64,000 bases of DNA from Scalesia atractyloides (GCA_947069175.1 CAMTDV010000013.1:13745001-13809000), one strand, 5' to 3'; shown: positions 33,746 to 47,028, counted from the stretch's first letter. The notes: generated from the sequence alone by a model not told the origin. Made by a program: numbers and translations.

Positions 33746-35800
33746 TTGAAGCTTTGTTGGATTTTTGGAGGCTAAATGAAAGTTGCTGCACATTTTTTGA
33801 AGTTAAGAGAAACACACCTAATGCCCTTCTTAAGCACACCCAATGCTAAGCATACCAAATGCCTTTATTTGGCATGACAATGCCTTTATTCAACCAATGA
33901 TGTTTCATCGTACACCATGAACAATGTACAATTGACAATGCAGCTTGAAAAACCAATGGGTGTTGCAGATCGGGTCAAACACATGGCACACCCAATGCTA
34001 ACTCTTGGGCACACTCGCTGCTTGGGCACACCTAATACCAACTACTAGATACACACAATGCCTATGCTTCCCTATATATATATCTGTCAAATGTTTCTTC
34101 AAAGGGAAGTCCTCTAGAGTTATTCAGCCACCATTTTAACAACAAAAAATAGTAATTTCATCCATTTTCCAAGCATGAAGAAGGATTCCAACATCAAGAG
34201 GATCATCAATCAACCAACTATCCTACTTCCTTGCTTGCTTATGGTTTGAAATCTATTAATCTTAACCATGAATTTTGGTGTTTAGCAAGCTTTGTTGTGA
34301 TTTTGGTAAGCCTTATGATCTAAACACATTTGTTATCTAGATTATGATGAAACTATTGTTAATCTGATGATTATTATGTATGAAATAATGGTTATATTTT
34401 TATGTTAATCTTTATAGTCATGTTATGATTTGTTCCAATGATGTTGTATACTTGTTGAGTTTGGATTATGCTTAAGTGTTTGATGAATGTTTGTCATGAT
34501 ATGTTGGAAAACCATGTTTAGACATTTGTTTATAAATCTCAGGAGCTTGTTTGTTTGATTTATGCCATGAACTAGGAATGGTGATTGGAAACGAAAATTG
34601 TTTTGGAAATTTAGGCAAGTATACTTTCTTTCATATGAGTTTGGAAAGACCATTGTATGCTATTATGGATTCTTGTGCATGATAATTATTTAAGTTAGGA
34701 TTTGTGGCCAAAAATCACCTACTTGTATGTTCATGTCTTATGTTTTGTAAATTGGGATAGATTGTAACTTGGTTAACTTATGCAACTTTGGGTGATTAAA
34801 ATATGTAATTCATGTTAATGTTCCTTGAGTTGTTGAATTAGAACTATTGACAAAAGACTAATTTAGGTTCCAAGGTTAACACATAAATTATAAAATTGGA
34901 CTTCGTGGTATAATTTTAGGTGATTAAGGTGTGTTTATTACTTTAATTTTCCAATAAATTATAAGATTAGAACACCTTAGCCGGAACCTAGTTACCCGGG
35001 TCACCATTGTTTCATGCTAGATTTCATCACTTAAATGAGTAGATTCGTAGTCTAGACAATTTCCCATCCATTATTGTCTTTGTTATTTTTATTGTATATT
35101 TGTTTAGATTCGTATGCTAGTTTAGAAAAATCAACTTGTTATTTGAAGTGGAATTAGAACTTTTGACAAATGACTAATAAGTCAGAATGGGCTGGGGATT
35201 TAGTCAAAATGGGTTAGGACTAAAAGTACAGAGCATGTGAGTTACTTAAAAAAATTGCATCATCTCAAATGTAAACTCTCATAAATATTATTTACTATGT
35301 ATACTCAAATGCCCCACAATTTCTAATTATCCTTGAAAATATGATTTTTTTAGAAAACTAGAGGGAGGGCGAACAAGTTTTCTAAACAAATTTATTTTAA
35401 ACACTTGTTTAAGTTGATTGATTGCTTGTTAAAAACCAACCACACATTTATACGCAATAAACAATATTGAGACATGCAAGTAATTAAAGAGTTTAGGGAA
35501 GAAATGATAAAATCGGTTTATAGAAGTTCGAGAGATGTTAACTAATCTTTCTCTATGTCCTCTCTGATCCTCCGATCAAGAGTTGCTCAACTAACGTTTC
35601 TTTTAAACGATAAAGATCAGTAGTACAAGTATTTCACTAAGCAAGGCAGTGATCAACAACTTCTCATTAGTTCAAGGTAGTGATCATCTTCTTCGATACA
35701 CTATATCAAGATGGCATGTCTTTACACTTCTTCAAAGATTCACTATATCAAGATAGTGAATCTTCACACAAATCACCAACTAATGATTAGACCCCTCACA
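33746..35800. other. Intergenic, possible older LTR sequence
   Basis: CACACCCAATGC-like words recur at 33810-34060, followed by CCCTATATATATAT (about 34070) and a leader-like stretch, which resembles the promoter part of an LTR. No termini could be set. No gene. Confidence 0.35.
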
Positions 35801-35854
35801 AATCACTCACTATTACACAATAATTTTTACGATACTTACACTTCAGTCAAAGTA

Positions 35855-35897
35855 GTAATAATATAATAATAATAATAATAATAACAACAACAACACA
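35855..35897. repeat. TAA/CAA trinucleotide microsatellite
   Basis: ATAATAATAATAATA followed by ACAACAACAAC. Confidence 0.9.
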
Positions 35898-35899
35898 AT

Positions 35900-38160
35900 A
35901 ACTATTAAAAAAGAAAAGAAAAAATAGATAGTGTAAATAAATTAATACTTTAAATGATTTAGCGTTTAAAATCGAGATTTAATGAAAAAGTTGTCCGAAT
36001 GGAAATTCGTTTGTTAAGTAATGTGATGTTTGGCATTTAAATCGGCTTGACTTGGATGATGAATTCCACATGAGAGTTCCCTGAGCACCGATGAACACTT
36101 TGACTGGATTTATTCTACAATATAGACTGATGTAAGCCTTGCCATAGGAAGGAAATTCTTTCATGTGTCACGTGTGAAAAAAAAAGTACTTATATATCAT
36201 CGGAAATATGGGTTGTAAGCGAGAGAGAGAGAGAGTTGGTGAGGGATCAAATGACTTTACTTGTATAAGGTCAGTAGTATTTATACTAGATGTTGTTACC
36301 TGTCATTATTAAGGATTCGTGAGCCTGCTTGAGGGCACAACCGAATTGATGTTGACATCTCAGTGGTCACGTTACTATGCATCTCTGGAATGTTCCAAGT
36401 TTGCATAGCTTGTTAAGATATCCATCGGGGGATCCTGATCTTTAGACCCATGGATTATACTCGGATGATACGTGTAATCCACAGGTCTCAACCTCTCAGG
36501 TTTAAAGATATGACCCGGGCATGCTAGGTTTGATACTATCTATATCTCTCCAATGTTTGATATTGAGTCTTAAACCGGAAATTAAGTTAAAACAAGAGCA
36601 AATAAAATAAGGTCATCTAAATGCACCTCCTTTCATTACTAATTATACCCCCTCCCCCACCCTGTGAGAGAAAACTTATCAGTCTCACACGGGTCCACCC
36701 GTAAGTATAGAAGAGGAGATGGGTGTATTTAATAATTAGAAAATGTATTTAGTAGCACCTTAAAATAACTATGCTACTAAAATACCATAAAAATCTTGTT
36801 TTAACCAAATTATTGTTAGACCTGTCTTATCAAATCAATCAAATTATTTTCTGTCTCTATGTACTTTTTTTCTATATTTATTTGTTGTTTTATCCACGCT
36901 TTTATCAACAAAAACGGTTATTAAAAGATAAACTGAATCTTGTGACTACAATAATAGGAAAATGATGAAATTCAAGGGCGGGCATATGGCTTTTGTTGTG
37001 TTGTTGCCCAATGGTCAAGTGTGGATGGTGGACACCTCTCTTGGTTGGTCATTGATTGGCTACTCACTATAAAATGGAATATAAGGTTGAAACTTGAAAG
37101 CACCAATAAAGATTCCGTTAACCACAAAGACACTTATATTTTTCTTTTACGAATTTTCTTTGTATTTTTTACCAATAAAAAATTGTTACCAACCTTTTTT
37201 AATCAGAGCCGCCTTAATATAACACCCGTTTATACTTTTCTTTACATGTTTCACCACAAAAGAAAATTGTAACCAACCTTTTCATTTGGTTAATAACTCC
37301 TATAATGGTTTTAAACAAATGTATACAGTTGCTAAGATCAAGTAAGCCGGTTCAACTATTTTGGTAGCCTAAAACTAATTAAAAAATTTAGACCTTTTTC
37401 CAAAAATAAAATACTATTTGAGAAAAACCCTCCTTTACTCAGGCTTGGGACCGATAAAATAACCTAAAAGGTTTATTTTTGGCGAAGTTAATTTAACTTT
37501 TTTTTTTGTATTTTTAAGTTCAGCCCCAAATATCATATATAATTTCTTTTTAAAGTCGTAGGCTCTATTGATTTAGAGGCCTAAAGCCCAAGCCTCAAAA
37601 TACTTGGGCTTGAGATCGGGTGGATAAAATATCCACTTTTATACATGTAGTTCCTTTTATTCGAATCTAATTAGGCTTTTTTTAAACTATTTTTGTTGTT
37701 TTGTAATATGTAGTCCTTGTTAAAAAACATATGTATACGATATATACCCCCATCCGTTACTAAAAAAACTCATGATACTTACCTCATACTCTTCTAACCA
37801 ATAAGGTCGACCAAAATACATTTTACGCTAAACATGTGCTATTCAAAAGGTTAGATCAAACAATAAAAAACGACTGAATTCAACCATAAAACTGCTGCTA
37901 CAAGGACTCGAACGCTTGGTAAAAAGGCACCGAGGTAACTTTAATTTTTGGGATTGTAATGTGAAAACAAGATCTACTACCAAAACTAACCATTTCTTTC
38001 TACACACACATAATTTTGTTTGTTAGGTTTGCTTATATAATATCAAATTTTGAAAAGTAAAAGCAAAACAATATAAAGTCAAACAAACACTTGCAAGAAG
38101 GAAAGAGAGGGGTAGGTGTGAGATTTGACCCAACCACCCCAAAACCCCCTCCCCTCCACC
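35900..38160. other. Intergenic upstream of the arogenate dehydratase gene
   Basis: A GA run lies at about 36218-36233. The stretch 37330-37640 has GGCCTAAAGCCC and TAGCCTAAAAC words suggesting a decayed MITE. No gene is supported. Confidence 0.45.
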
Positions 38161-38167
38161 TCCCACA

Positions 38168-38174
38168 TATAAAA
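38168..38174 (+). promoter_or_regulatory. TATA box of the arogenate dehydratase gene
   Basis: TATAAAA, 137 bases before the ATG at 38311, followed by a CT-rich stretch typical of a plant 5' leader. A transcription start near 38200 would give a leader of about 110 bases. Confidence 0.7.
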
Positions 38175-38310
38175 CCCATTCTTTTCCTCTCTTCATCCTC
38201 AGCTTGCCAGTTCCACCCAGAACATCAAGCAAGCTTCCACTTCTTTCCATCTTTTAGTCCCTCATCTTTCCCCTTATTCCACTTCCACACCCCTCCAAAA
38301 ACGTCAAAAA

Positions 38311-39585
38311 ATGCAGTGTGTTGCCCCGTCATCAAATATAGGTTTCAAGACCACAATCGGAACGACGTCGTATAACATCGTTCAGCACGTCGTTCACCGG
38401 CCCGCTCGGCTCAACCAGCTCAACATCCAATGCGCCGCCACGCCAGCCACCGCCAACGGCTTCGCATCCGGCGGCGTAGGAAAGAGCCGAGCCGACTGGC
38501 AGAGCTCGTGTGCAATATTAGCTAGCAAAGTTGAATCACAACAACAAAACACCGATAACTCCACCGGAGCTGATAAAATAACCGTCGTGAACGGCCACAA
38601 CAGTTTAGATCTGGTTCCGATCAAAAAGCTACCAAAACCGCTCACAATCGCCGACTTATCACCGACTCCGTCGCATGGATCTACACTACGAGTCGCGTAT
38701 CAAGGTGTACCTGGCGCGTACAGTGAAGCCGCCGCCGGTAAAGCTTATCCGAACTGTGACGCCATTCCGTGTGACCAATTCGAAGTCGCGTTTCAAGCGG
38801 TGGAGCTTTGGATTGCAGATCGAGCGGTTTTACCGGTGGAAAACTCTCTCGGAGGAAGTATACACCGTAACTACGATCTGTTATTACGCCACCGCCTCCA
38901 CATCGTCGGAGAAGTTCAACTTCCGGTTCACCACTGCCTGTTAGCACTTCCAGGCGTACGGAAAGAGTTCATCAACCGAGTTATCAGCCATCCGCAAGCC
39001 CTAGCTCAGTGCGAGTTAACTCTGACAAAACTCGGATTAACCGTCACACGTGAAGCCGTCGACGACACCGCCGGAGCGGCAGAGTTTGTCGCCGCAAACG
39101 ATTTACGCGACACGGCGGCGATTGCATCCGCACGCGCTGCGGAGCTTTACGGATTGAATATTCTCGCTGACGGAATCCAGGACGATTCTAGTAATGTCAC
39201 GCGCTTCGTGATGCTAGCGCGTGAACCGATTATTCCACGAACGGATATTCCGTTTAAGACGAGTATCGTTTTCGCTCACGAACACGGAACGTCCGTACTG
39301 TTCAAGGTGTTATCGGCGTTTGCGTTTCGGAACATCAGTTTGACGAAGATTGAGTCACGGCCGCATCGCAACCGTCCGATTCGAGTGGTCGGTGATGAGA
39401 ATGTAGGAACTGCAAAGCATTTTGAGTACTTGTTTTATGTGGATTTTGAAGCTTCAATGGCGGATGTTAGGGCTCAGAATGCATTGGCAGAGGTTCAGGA
39501 ATACACATCTTTTTTGAGGGTGTTGGGGAGTTATCCTATGGATATGACCCCTTGGTCACCATCATCATCATCATCTTCTCAGTGA
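38311..39585 (+). CDS. ADT: Arogenate/prephenate dehydratase, plastid
   Basis: One exon of 424 codons, intact. Residues 1-about 120 are Ser/Thr/Ala-rich, low in acid and suited to a chloroplast transit peptide. The dehydratase domain spans about 127-302: LRVAYQGVPGAYSEAAAGKA, VLPVENSLGGSIHRNYDLL, LPVHHCLLALPG, ISHPQALAQC, and the family motif NVTRF (295-299). A C-terminal ACT domain spans about 316-408, with the ESRP motif at 348-351 that in this family forms part of the phenylalanine-binding allosteric site. It should convert arogenate (and perhaps prephenate) to phenylalanine in the plastid stroma, the last step of phenylalanine synthesis, feeding protein and phenylpropanoids. Being intronless resembles Arabidopsis ADT3-ADT6 rather than ADT1/ADT2. 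Codon use is GC-richer than the surroundings. The end is Ser-rich (ATCATC repeats). The chosen ATG is the first in frame after the TATA box. Which substrate it prefers cannot be read here. Confidence 0.95.
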   Translation: MQCVAPSSNIGFKTTIGTTSYNIVQHVVHRPARLNQLNIQCAATPATANGFASGGVGKSRADWQSSCAILASKVESQQQNTDNSTGADKITVVNGHNSLDLVPIKKLPKPLTIADLSPTPSHGSTLRVAYQGVPGAYSEAAAGKAYPNCDAIPCDQFEVAFQAVELWIADRAVLPVENSLGGSIHRNYDLLLRHRLHIVGEVQLPVHHCLLALPGVRKEFINRVISHPQALAQCELTLTKLGLTVTREAVDDTAGAAEFVAANDLRDTAAIASARAAELYGLNILADGIQDDSSNVTRFVMLAREPIIPRTDIPFKTSIVFAHEHGTSVLFKVLSAFAFRNISLTKIESRPHRNRPIRVVGDENVGTAKHFEYLFYVDFEASMADVRAQNALAEVQEYTSFLRVLGSYPMDMTPWSPSSSSSSQ

Positions 39586-39740
39586 TTTTATTTGTTTATT
39601 ATGATGTTATTTTTAAAGAATATATATGTTTTTATGTTAATTTTGACAATTTGCCTTTCTTTTTTTGAAGAAAAAAAGGAAGGGTTGATGTGTTGGGTAA
39701 ATATTGTGTCCATTTGAGATATTTTAATAATGAAAGATTC
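39586..39740 (+). terminator. 3' UTR / poly(A) region of the arogenate dehydratase gene
   Basis: T-rich sequence after the stop, with TTTTTAAAGAATATATATG at about 39610 and AATAATGAAAG at about 39726, a plausible near-upstream polyadenylation element. Confidence 0.45.
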
Positions 39741-42384
39741 CAATTTGTATTTGTTATCTCACATGTTTCATGTTTAAGACATTTGCTATTATTGTTTTAC
39801 TTGTTTGTGTTACATGTTGTTTGGGTTACCTACCACTAGAAAAGTTGAAATGCTATCTATATTCATGCAAAAAAAGAGAGAGAAGGCAAAATTATTTTTT
39901 TTTTCTTTTATTAGTTATATATTTTCCACTTTTTATAATCATGTTTCTATGAAAACTTGTAAATTTGAGCTGGTTTTGAGTAATAACTACTTTAACTAGA
40001 ATTAAAATATAACATTTGACTTGGTTTAGTTCTTTTAGAAAAGACTATTTGAACTTTCAACTCAAATTATGTTTCATAGTGATTTTATCTTACTATTATT
40101 CCCTTTGAAATATTATTTTCTATGTATATGGTCATTCTCTATATTTCTATTCAAACCATTTTTTTGTTATTTCTACTGTTACATATATAAATCTTTTAAG
40201 TCAAACATTAAACAAGTTATGTAGTAAAGACCATCCTTTAGCATTTATTATATGAAACATTCTTGCTATATTTGGAAAACTCTAGACAATATAATCGTTT
40301 TTAACTCGCTCGACTTGACGTTTTAGATACTCACATTAGAGTTAATGTCAATAAAATATTGTGACAAGACCAATAACGTTCTCCGTCTGCTAGACATCTG
40401 GAGTCGCAGTTTGCCTTTCATTATTCCATATAGCGTTGCAATAACTTACATAACACAAGAAAATTTGAATTTGTGACATATAATTGGGGTGTTAAAAGAA
40501 ATTTTGAATTTGTAACATATAATTGGGGTGTTAAAAGAAAATCTGAATTTGTAATAGGGATGCTAAAGTGACTATGTTAATGGGTTAAACCCGATGCAAA
40601 AATAAGAAAATTATATTAACCCGAACACAACATGAAGCAATCATACGACTCGTTGTATGAGATGGTTGGCAAAAACTCAAATAGTTTAACCCGAAACCTT
40701 TTTTTTGGCATATTATTGCTTTAAAATTACAATTTTACACCTAAAAACATAAAGGTATGTTAAATATTTACGCTTAAAAGTAAGCCAATGTTCATTTCTA
40801 TTTTGACTTTAGTATTTTAAAATAAAATGTTTGACCAATTTAAGTTTTGAAATAGCAAAATCCCGATGAAAAAATTATAAAAGTATTGACCCAAATAAAC
40901 CCTTTAGCCAAAAGAATAAGTTTCACAAAAGAAAAAAAAAACCTATACTTATTAAGTTAAACTCGTAAATTTCATGTTAGTTGATTCCGTATTAGAATTT
41001 ACACGACTAATACAAGGCCTTGTGCTTATGGACTTGCTAAAAAGAGCAATACATTAATAATGATACAAGAATTAAATGTCAATACTTAATAGGAAGACAT
41101 GCTATTAACCTTGAACAAAACTTTAACCTCACCTTAGATGGCTTATAAAAAATGGGTTCGTGTTATCAAAGCATGAAGTGATTAATAGCGTGAAAGTTTC
41201 TTTTGTGTAAATAAGTTATTAAATTTATTATATCAAGTAGGTGAGAAGTGATTAAATTTATAATGATGTGATTAATAATTAATTAGTAAAAAATAAACTG
41301 AAAAAGTAGAAAAGGAAGTTAGGTGAGAGTTGAAAATTGGCAAAAAGGATTCTTGTGAACTCGGTCCCATATGTGGGCTGTGGTGTGGTAGGTGGCGATG
41401 CGAGAGTTTAAACGTAGAGAAAAACAAAAAAGAAAAAAAAGGGATCTTGTCAACATATGGTTTCTAATCTTTAAAAAAAATTGAACTAAATTGACCATAA
41501 GGCTGCAATTTTTTTTTTTCATAAAAGTGTTTTCCTAACATACTATTTTTAACTTTTAGTAATCAAATTAATATTAAGTCACTTTTATCATCAAACAACT
41601 TAAATAATGTATTCATTTCACCTTAATGAGGATGCTAAGTTTTCGTAAAGTCTAAGAAAACATCATACACGAATTACGAATTAGGAAGAATATCATTCGA
41701 AGTAAAAGAATCTCATCACATCTGATCCGTCTATTGCTTTATTTTGAGATTTTAAACAAGTAATGCGATCAGATTATGTGGTTAAAAATGATATTAAAAA
41801 AATGTAATGATTGTATCAAGTTAGAAATAGTAGGCATTAGAGATGTTATGGATGAAAGAGGGTATATTGACCCAACGGTAAACATTTTATGTTTTTTTTT
41901 ATATAAATAATAAAAATTTGCTGTTGGAAAGCTTGGAATATCTACTAGGTTAGTGTGTGACACCATCATTAGTTTACTCTCAAAGTAGGTCAAATCTTTG
42001 ATTTAGTAAAACCGACATAATTTACAATATTGTTTAATTGTTGTCTTGTCAATTATCTACTAGGTATTTAGTAATGTTGTAAGGGGCCTATGGTGGTTCT
42101 TAGAAGCGTCTGAGTAGTGCGTACGAAATCATACATGAAGTATGCAACTCTTATTATTAGCACTTCTTGTTGACTATTGCATAGGTGATCAATACCATAT
42201 TATGGATGAAATGCTATTGTATTGTTAGAATGGTTAAAAACTTAAAACTACCTTGGATCCTTAAACTTATGTTATGATCATCCCTTTTCTCTTTGCTCTT
42301 TATATATTTTGTTAATATTAAATATCAAGAGAGGGAAAGGACCATGGCCATCAAGACTATGACCATGATACTAAAACCACAACA
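39741..42384. other. Intergenic, no gene seen
   Basis: AT-rich. A two-copy tandem repeat of about 46 bases (AATTTGTGACATATAATTGG and GGGGTGTTAAAAGAAA) lies at about 40465-40555. ORFs here are low complexity. Confidence 0.5.
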
Positions 42385-42389
42385 ACATC

Positions 42390-43024
42390 TGTTGGATCTA
42401 TTAACCCTATAAAAAATAGATGATTGGAAAGCCAAAATGATCTATATCATCTGATCAAGAATAAAAAGTAGCTTTGAATATTTAACTCCTCCCAAAAGCA
42501 AAGACATCAAACACCTGCTGCTCAAAGGTCTGTTGAAGCTAAAGTCTGCTATACAAGATCTGTTGAATACAAGTTCTGTCCAAGTCAAAAGTCCGCTGGA
42601 CCAATAGAGGTTAAAGCTCATCAGAGTTTCTTCTCAACAGATGCTGGACCAACAGAGTTTCTATTTATTAATGTAACAGTGTTTAGCTTAACAGATGTTA
42701 GGTCGTTAGATGTTACTGTCAAGGTGACACCAGCTAAGATGCCACAGTGTTTGATTTGTATTATAAATAGAATGGTGCATGTATATTCTATTTATCACTT
42801 TCCTTATAACATTTCTGTACGAACAAATTAGAGTGATCATAGGCTGAGGGGGAGTTGTAATATTGCATGCATACATGAATTTACAAAAGCATGTTTATGA
42901 AAACAATCTCTCTATTGTTGTGATTGAAAGTTTATTATTTCCGCTGCACTTTTCATTGTTGATTATCTTCCCTCATTTGGTTTCATCTTAAACATTCATA
43001 GCAATATCAACTCAGGTCTTAACA
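42390..43024 (+). mobile_element. Copia-type solo LTR
   Basis: It begins TGTTGGATCTATTAACCC and ends CAGGTCTTAACA, flanked by the perfect 5-bp duplication acatc (42385-42389 and 43025-43029). 635 bp. Contains GTATTATAAATAGAATGG (TATA-like at about 42762) and GAGGGGGAGTTGTAATATTG. No internal coding part remains. Confidence 0.85.
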
Positions 43025-43226
43025 ACATCCAATGTAGCAACTGTCTGAACCCACTCCCGATTCCATAACGCTTAGCCTAATATAAAAAATGATTGCATTT
43101 TAACTTGAAAACATAGAATATCAATCTAAGATTGTTTTAAAGTATGGCATATTTAACGATTAACACACACACCCTTAAAATCTATTTATAAAATCCACTA
43201 ATTACACACTATGTGGGACTTGCTCA

Positions 43227-43864
43227 TAGGGGTGAGCATAAAACCGAATTACCGAAAAAACCGAACCGAAATAACTAAAGGCTCGGTTATTTATATTTTT
43301 GATAACCGCATGGTGCGGTTATGGTTATTCTTAGTTTCATAATGCAAATAACTGAACTGAATGTTTTAAACATGGCCGAATCCATAGGACCATATGTTTT
43401 TAAGTTTAGGTTTAAATGTTTAACCATGGCTCAATCCATATGTTTTTTTGGTGAAGTGTTTAAGTCTTTTAACCATGGTCCAACCTCATTGAATTTAAAA
43501 CTCTAGCCACTTTGTGTTCGTATGTATGCTTCCACATAACACATGTCTACACGTGTTACTTTTGTTTTGGGAATTCAATGTGCATGTGGTAGTGAAATAT
43601 AATTGATAATTCTACAAGCTTTAATTGTGTATAATTAATTTTTACGCATGAATTTTGCATAACCCACACATTTAAAGCCTAACTTTAGAAACGATAAAAA
43701 ACTGACCTATAACTGAACCGAAATTGCATTAACCGCAAATAACTGATTGATCGAAACCGCATTAACCAAAACCGAACGAACATGATTTATTGATAATTGA
43801 AGTGTGCGGTTATGGTTTCGGTTATAGGCAATAACCGAACCAAACCACACCATGCTCACTCCTA
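43227..43864. mobile_element. hAT-type MITE with AACCGAACC motif array
   Basis: A perfect 8-bp target duplication, cttgctca, lies at 43219-43226 and 43865-43872. Termini are TAGGGGTGAGCATAAA and TAGGAGTGAGCATGGT (other strand). ACCGAACCGAA and GGTTATGGTT words are dense at both ends, as in the 5292-5943 copy. Confidence 0.9.
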
Positions 43865-43893
43865 CTTGCTCACACCACTTTGATTGGGATAAA

Positions 43894-44231
43894 CAGTGGC
43901 GGACCCAAGATTTGTTTCAATGGGGTCCATTTTTTTCGGTTTTCAAAATTTTCATTACAAAATGTTAAAATTTTCGGGTCGGTCCTTGTTCGGGTCGGTC
44001 AGAGCGAAGTTTGAATTAGATTTAGAAAACAGAAAAACAAGCTATACAAAGATTGAACCCAGGACCTATTGTTGGTAAAGAGAGGGGTTTACCACCACAC
44101 CAGCTTTCCTTTTCTTTTTATGGTGTCCACTAAATTGTATTTATAGGATCCTTATAAAATTTCTTATACTGGATCTACTAAATTTAAAAAAAAAACATTG
44201 GGGATCAGAGGATAAACACCTGGTGCCACTA
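43894..44231. mobile_element. Candidate hAT-like MITE (CAGTGGCGGA type)
   Basis: Starts CAGTGGCGGACCCAAGA and ends, other strand, TAGTGGCACCAGGTG. Flanks gggataaa (43886-43893) and gggcgcaa (44232-44239) match at 6 of 8. It lies about 20 bases from the previous hAT MITE. Confidence 0.55.
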
Positions 44232-44359
44232 GGGCGCAAGAGACCATTATAATATTTATTTATCAATACCAAAATTGATTGCTTAATTAATACAACAATT
44301 GCCTTATCAGTAATCATTGTAATTTGTAAGAGTTTATAATGTGAGTCTTTTATTTACAC

Positions 44360-44690
44360 TAATGGGCTATTTGATAACTTCTAAATAGTTAAGTGCTGAA
44401 TTAATAAGAGGTGTGAACCATTAAGTGTTGAACCAGTAAAAGGTCTGAACCATTAAGAGCCTGTATAATGCTTAACCGTTCAAAGGCAAATGTCTGACCA
44501 ATTCAGATTAGAGAACTTAACCATTCAGACTCAGTATAATGCTTAACCATTCTGAGCCAAATGTCTGAATCATTCAAACATCTGCTCATGAAACAAATAG
44601 TCTGAATCTTTAAGTGTTGAACTAGTAAGAGGTCTGAACCACTAAAAGCCTCATTAAAAGATAAACAAACAACCCCTATACACTATACAG
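44360..44690. mobile_element. MITE remnant, family shared with 7785-8060
   Basis: Repeats of GGTCTGAACCATTAAG, ATAATGCTTAACCATTC and GTGTTGAAC; ends in AAACAAACAACCCC. No target duplication set. Confidence 0.45.
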
Positions 44691-44699
44691 AATTACAGA

Positions 44700-47025
44700 T
44701 CACTTATGGCGGCTATTAGAACCCAAGTCACCGAGCCCTCTATAACACATTATCCCTGAGATTTTGGGCCAACTTTTTTTCTTTCTGAAAGAACCCCCAC
44801 AACCCACTTACCTGAGTGGCTGAGCTAGTTACTCAACTTGGCGTAGTTTTAAAGCCCAATATTCCAAACCATAAAACCTGTAGTGGGGATTCACTGGGCC
44901 AAAGTCTTTAACCATATAGTTGATGGGCAGAGTTTAAATGGGCTTAATCAAGATGAAAACATTGTTATCTAAAATGGGCTTATCACAGTCTGATGGGCCA
45001 AGTATTTCGGTGCAATTTTCATTCTCATATGTAGGCCATACATATAAAGCCATGATATTTTCAATGAGTATGATTTAAGTCTCTTCTGACTTTTTTAATT
45101 CTCTCAAGTTTCTCTCTATTTTTTAGGACCATTTGTTAACGGTTAGGTTCCTATCACGAGGTTGAAATATGTGAGGAATGGTGGGGTCGGGCGGGGAATG
45201 TGAGAGGAGGAGAGGAGTGTGTACGTTTGTGAAGCTTTTGACGTGAAGGAGTGAGGACGTGCTCCCCGTTGTGATACTGATACTGTTGGTCTATGATTTT
45301 TTTGAAAGCCCTCCAGTATGTGATCCACATAATCTGGTAGCGAAGCTAGCTCAAGGATCATGAGTGGAAGTTGAAGATGATCTACTCATTAAGTGATAAC
45401 AAGTTAGATTTGCTAATTTAGTGTACTTGGGTCTATTACAACCCTTGTATTTTTAACTAAAGATTATAAATAAATCTACTGATTTGTGTAACTCTTTCTA
45501 GTTTTGTGTGCAATATTATTAGGGTTGGTGGTCTAGTAACGAAGCAAAACCTTTTAATACACTTGAGTGTGAGGTTTTATGTTCAAGTTTCACAGGAAGC
45601 AAGAAATTCAACGTTAAAAAAAGTGTTAGCCTACGACTCTCTGTCTTATTAAGGTTTGAGACCTCCAAACCAAAATATATAATTATAGTTGGTGGAGTTA
45701 AATGAAAATTCATTTAGTAACTCTATTTGATGTAATCTGTTTAGTAGAGTTTTTAGAATTTTTTCTTCTGAAAAACAACTTTTTTCAATGGAAATACAGT
45801 TAGTGTATTCGGATTTTTCACATTATGGATCTTTGATTGTTTCTTGTTATCAGTCTTAGTTTTAAAACACTTTTTTCCCTATATCGTCAATATCCCACTT
45901 CTATAACTTAATGTATATTTTTTATTTTACCAACTACTACAATGTTTCAAAAATAATATAAAAGTTAATATGTATTTTTTATTTTAAATTCTATCACGGG
46001 TCATATGTGATTTCTCATGCTAAATGGAACCTCAAGAAAATTTAAAAAAAAAACCTTTAAGATGACCAAATGTCCAAACGTGCGCTAAAACGAAAAATTA
46101 GTTGGATTTACCATCTAAAACAAGTAATCAAGTTTAAAAGATTATTTAGGGGTCTTATATAAATCATCGTCTTCATCAATTTGTTATTTCTACAAATATT
46201 AATCACAAATGTTAAATTTTTGTAAGGAGTTTCGAATTTAAAGGTATAAAGCCTCGGCTTTATTTAATTACTTCTTAAAGTCGGCCATAACGTATGTTAT
46301 TATCTTTTTTAGTTCATCGCTACAAGTACATATCTAATCAAGTACTAAATTACCTACACGTCGTATAATACACGATGTACATATAGTTCATGATAGATAT
46401 TGCCCAAATTGTGCATATCCAAATTGTAGTTGAGCCATTGCAATCATAAATCGCACATCTAATAGACAAAGGTGCTTTTAATGAAAACATGCCATGGAAA
46501 AAGAAGTACTTAAAAAGATAATTAAAGCAAGGATAGGAACCATGTGAGAGATATGTCAAAACTAGCATTTAGGTCTCCGCTTTGAGCGAGACTGTTAAAT
46601 CAAACAAAAAGTAGATGTAAAAACGTTGAATCATATACGTGAGTTGCAGCGTGTTAACTCGCAAAAATCAAACTAAAACATAAAAACGAATAATTTAGTG
46701 AACTTAGGACCCGCGCATTGCGAGATAGGGCCATTAAACCGCCATAAAAAATAACATAAAAACGTTAAACCCATACTCGTGTTTCAACGTACTAACTCGC
46801 AAATTTTAAATCGAAACGTAAAACGACAAATTTGTAAAAGATGAAAGTTGGAGCCAAAGTTGAAATTGGAAGATAAAAAAATGTTCTTTTGACAAAGTTG
46901 TAAAAGAAAAAAAGTGTATAAGTAAAAAGTGCAACAAAAATAAATAGTAATTTTAACTCACAACTAAAGATTATTTAAATAATATATAGTAGTTGTTAAA
47001 AGATATATAGTTAATTAATTAATTA
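44700..47025. other. Intergenic, one unassigned ORF
   Basis: A minus-strand ORF at 45143-45361 (MILELASLPDYVDHILEGF then Ser/Thr/Pro-rich) has protein-like composition, but I recognise no family and see no neighbouring exons. TTAGGACCCGCGCATTGCGAG at 46703 resembles a Helitron 3' hairpin but lacks CTAG. Confidence 0.35.
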
Positions 47026-47028
47026 ATA

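Noticed and set aside
38394..38947. ORFs antisense or out of frame within the arogenate dehydratase gene
   Set aside because: Shadows of a GC-rich conserved coding frame.
44040..44110. tRNA-like stretch with ACCCAGGACC
   Set aside because: No A-box or folding; part of a CAGTGGCGGA-type MITE.
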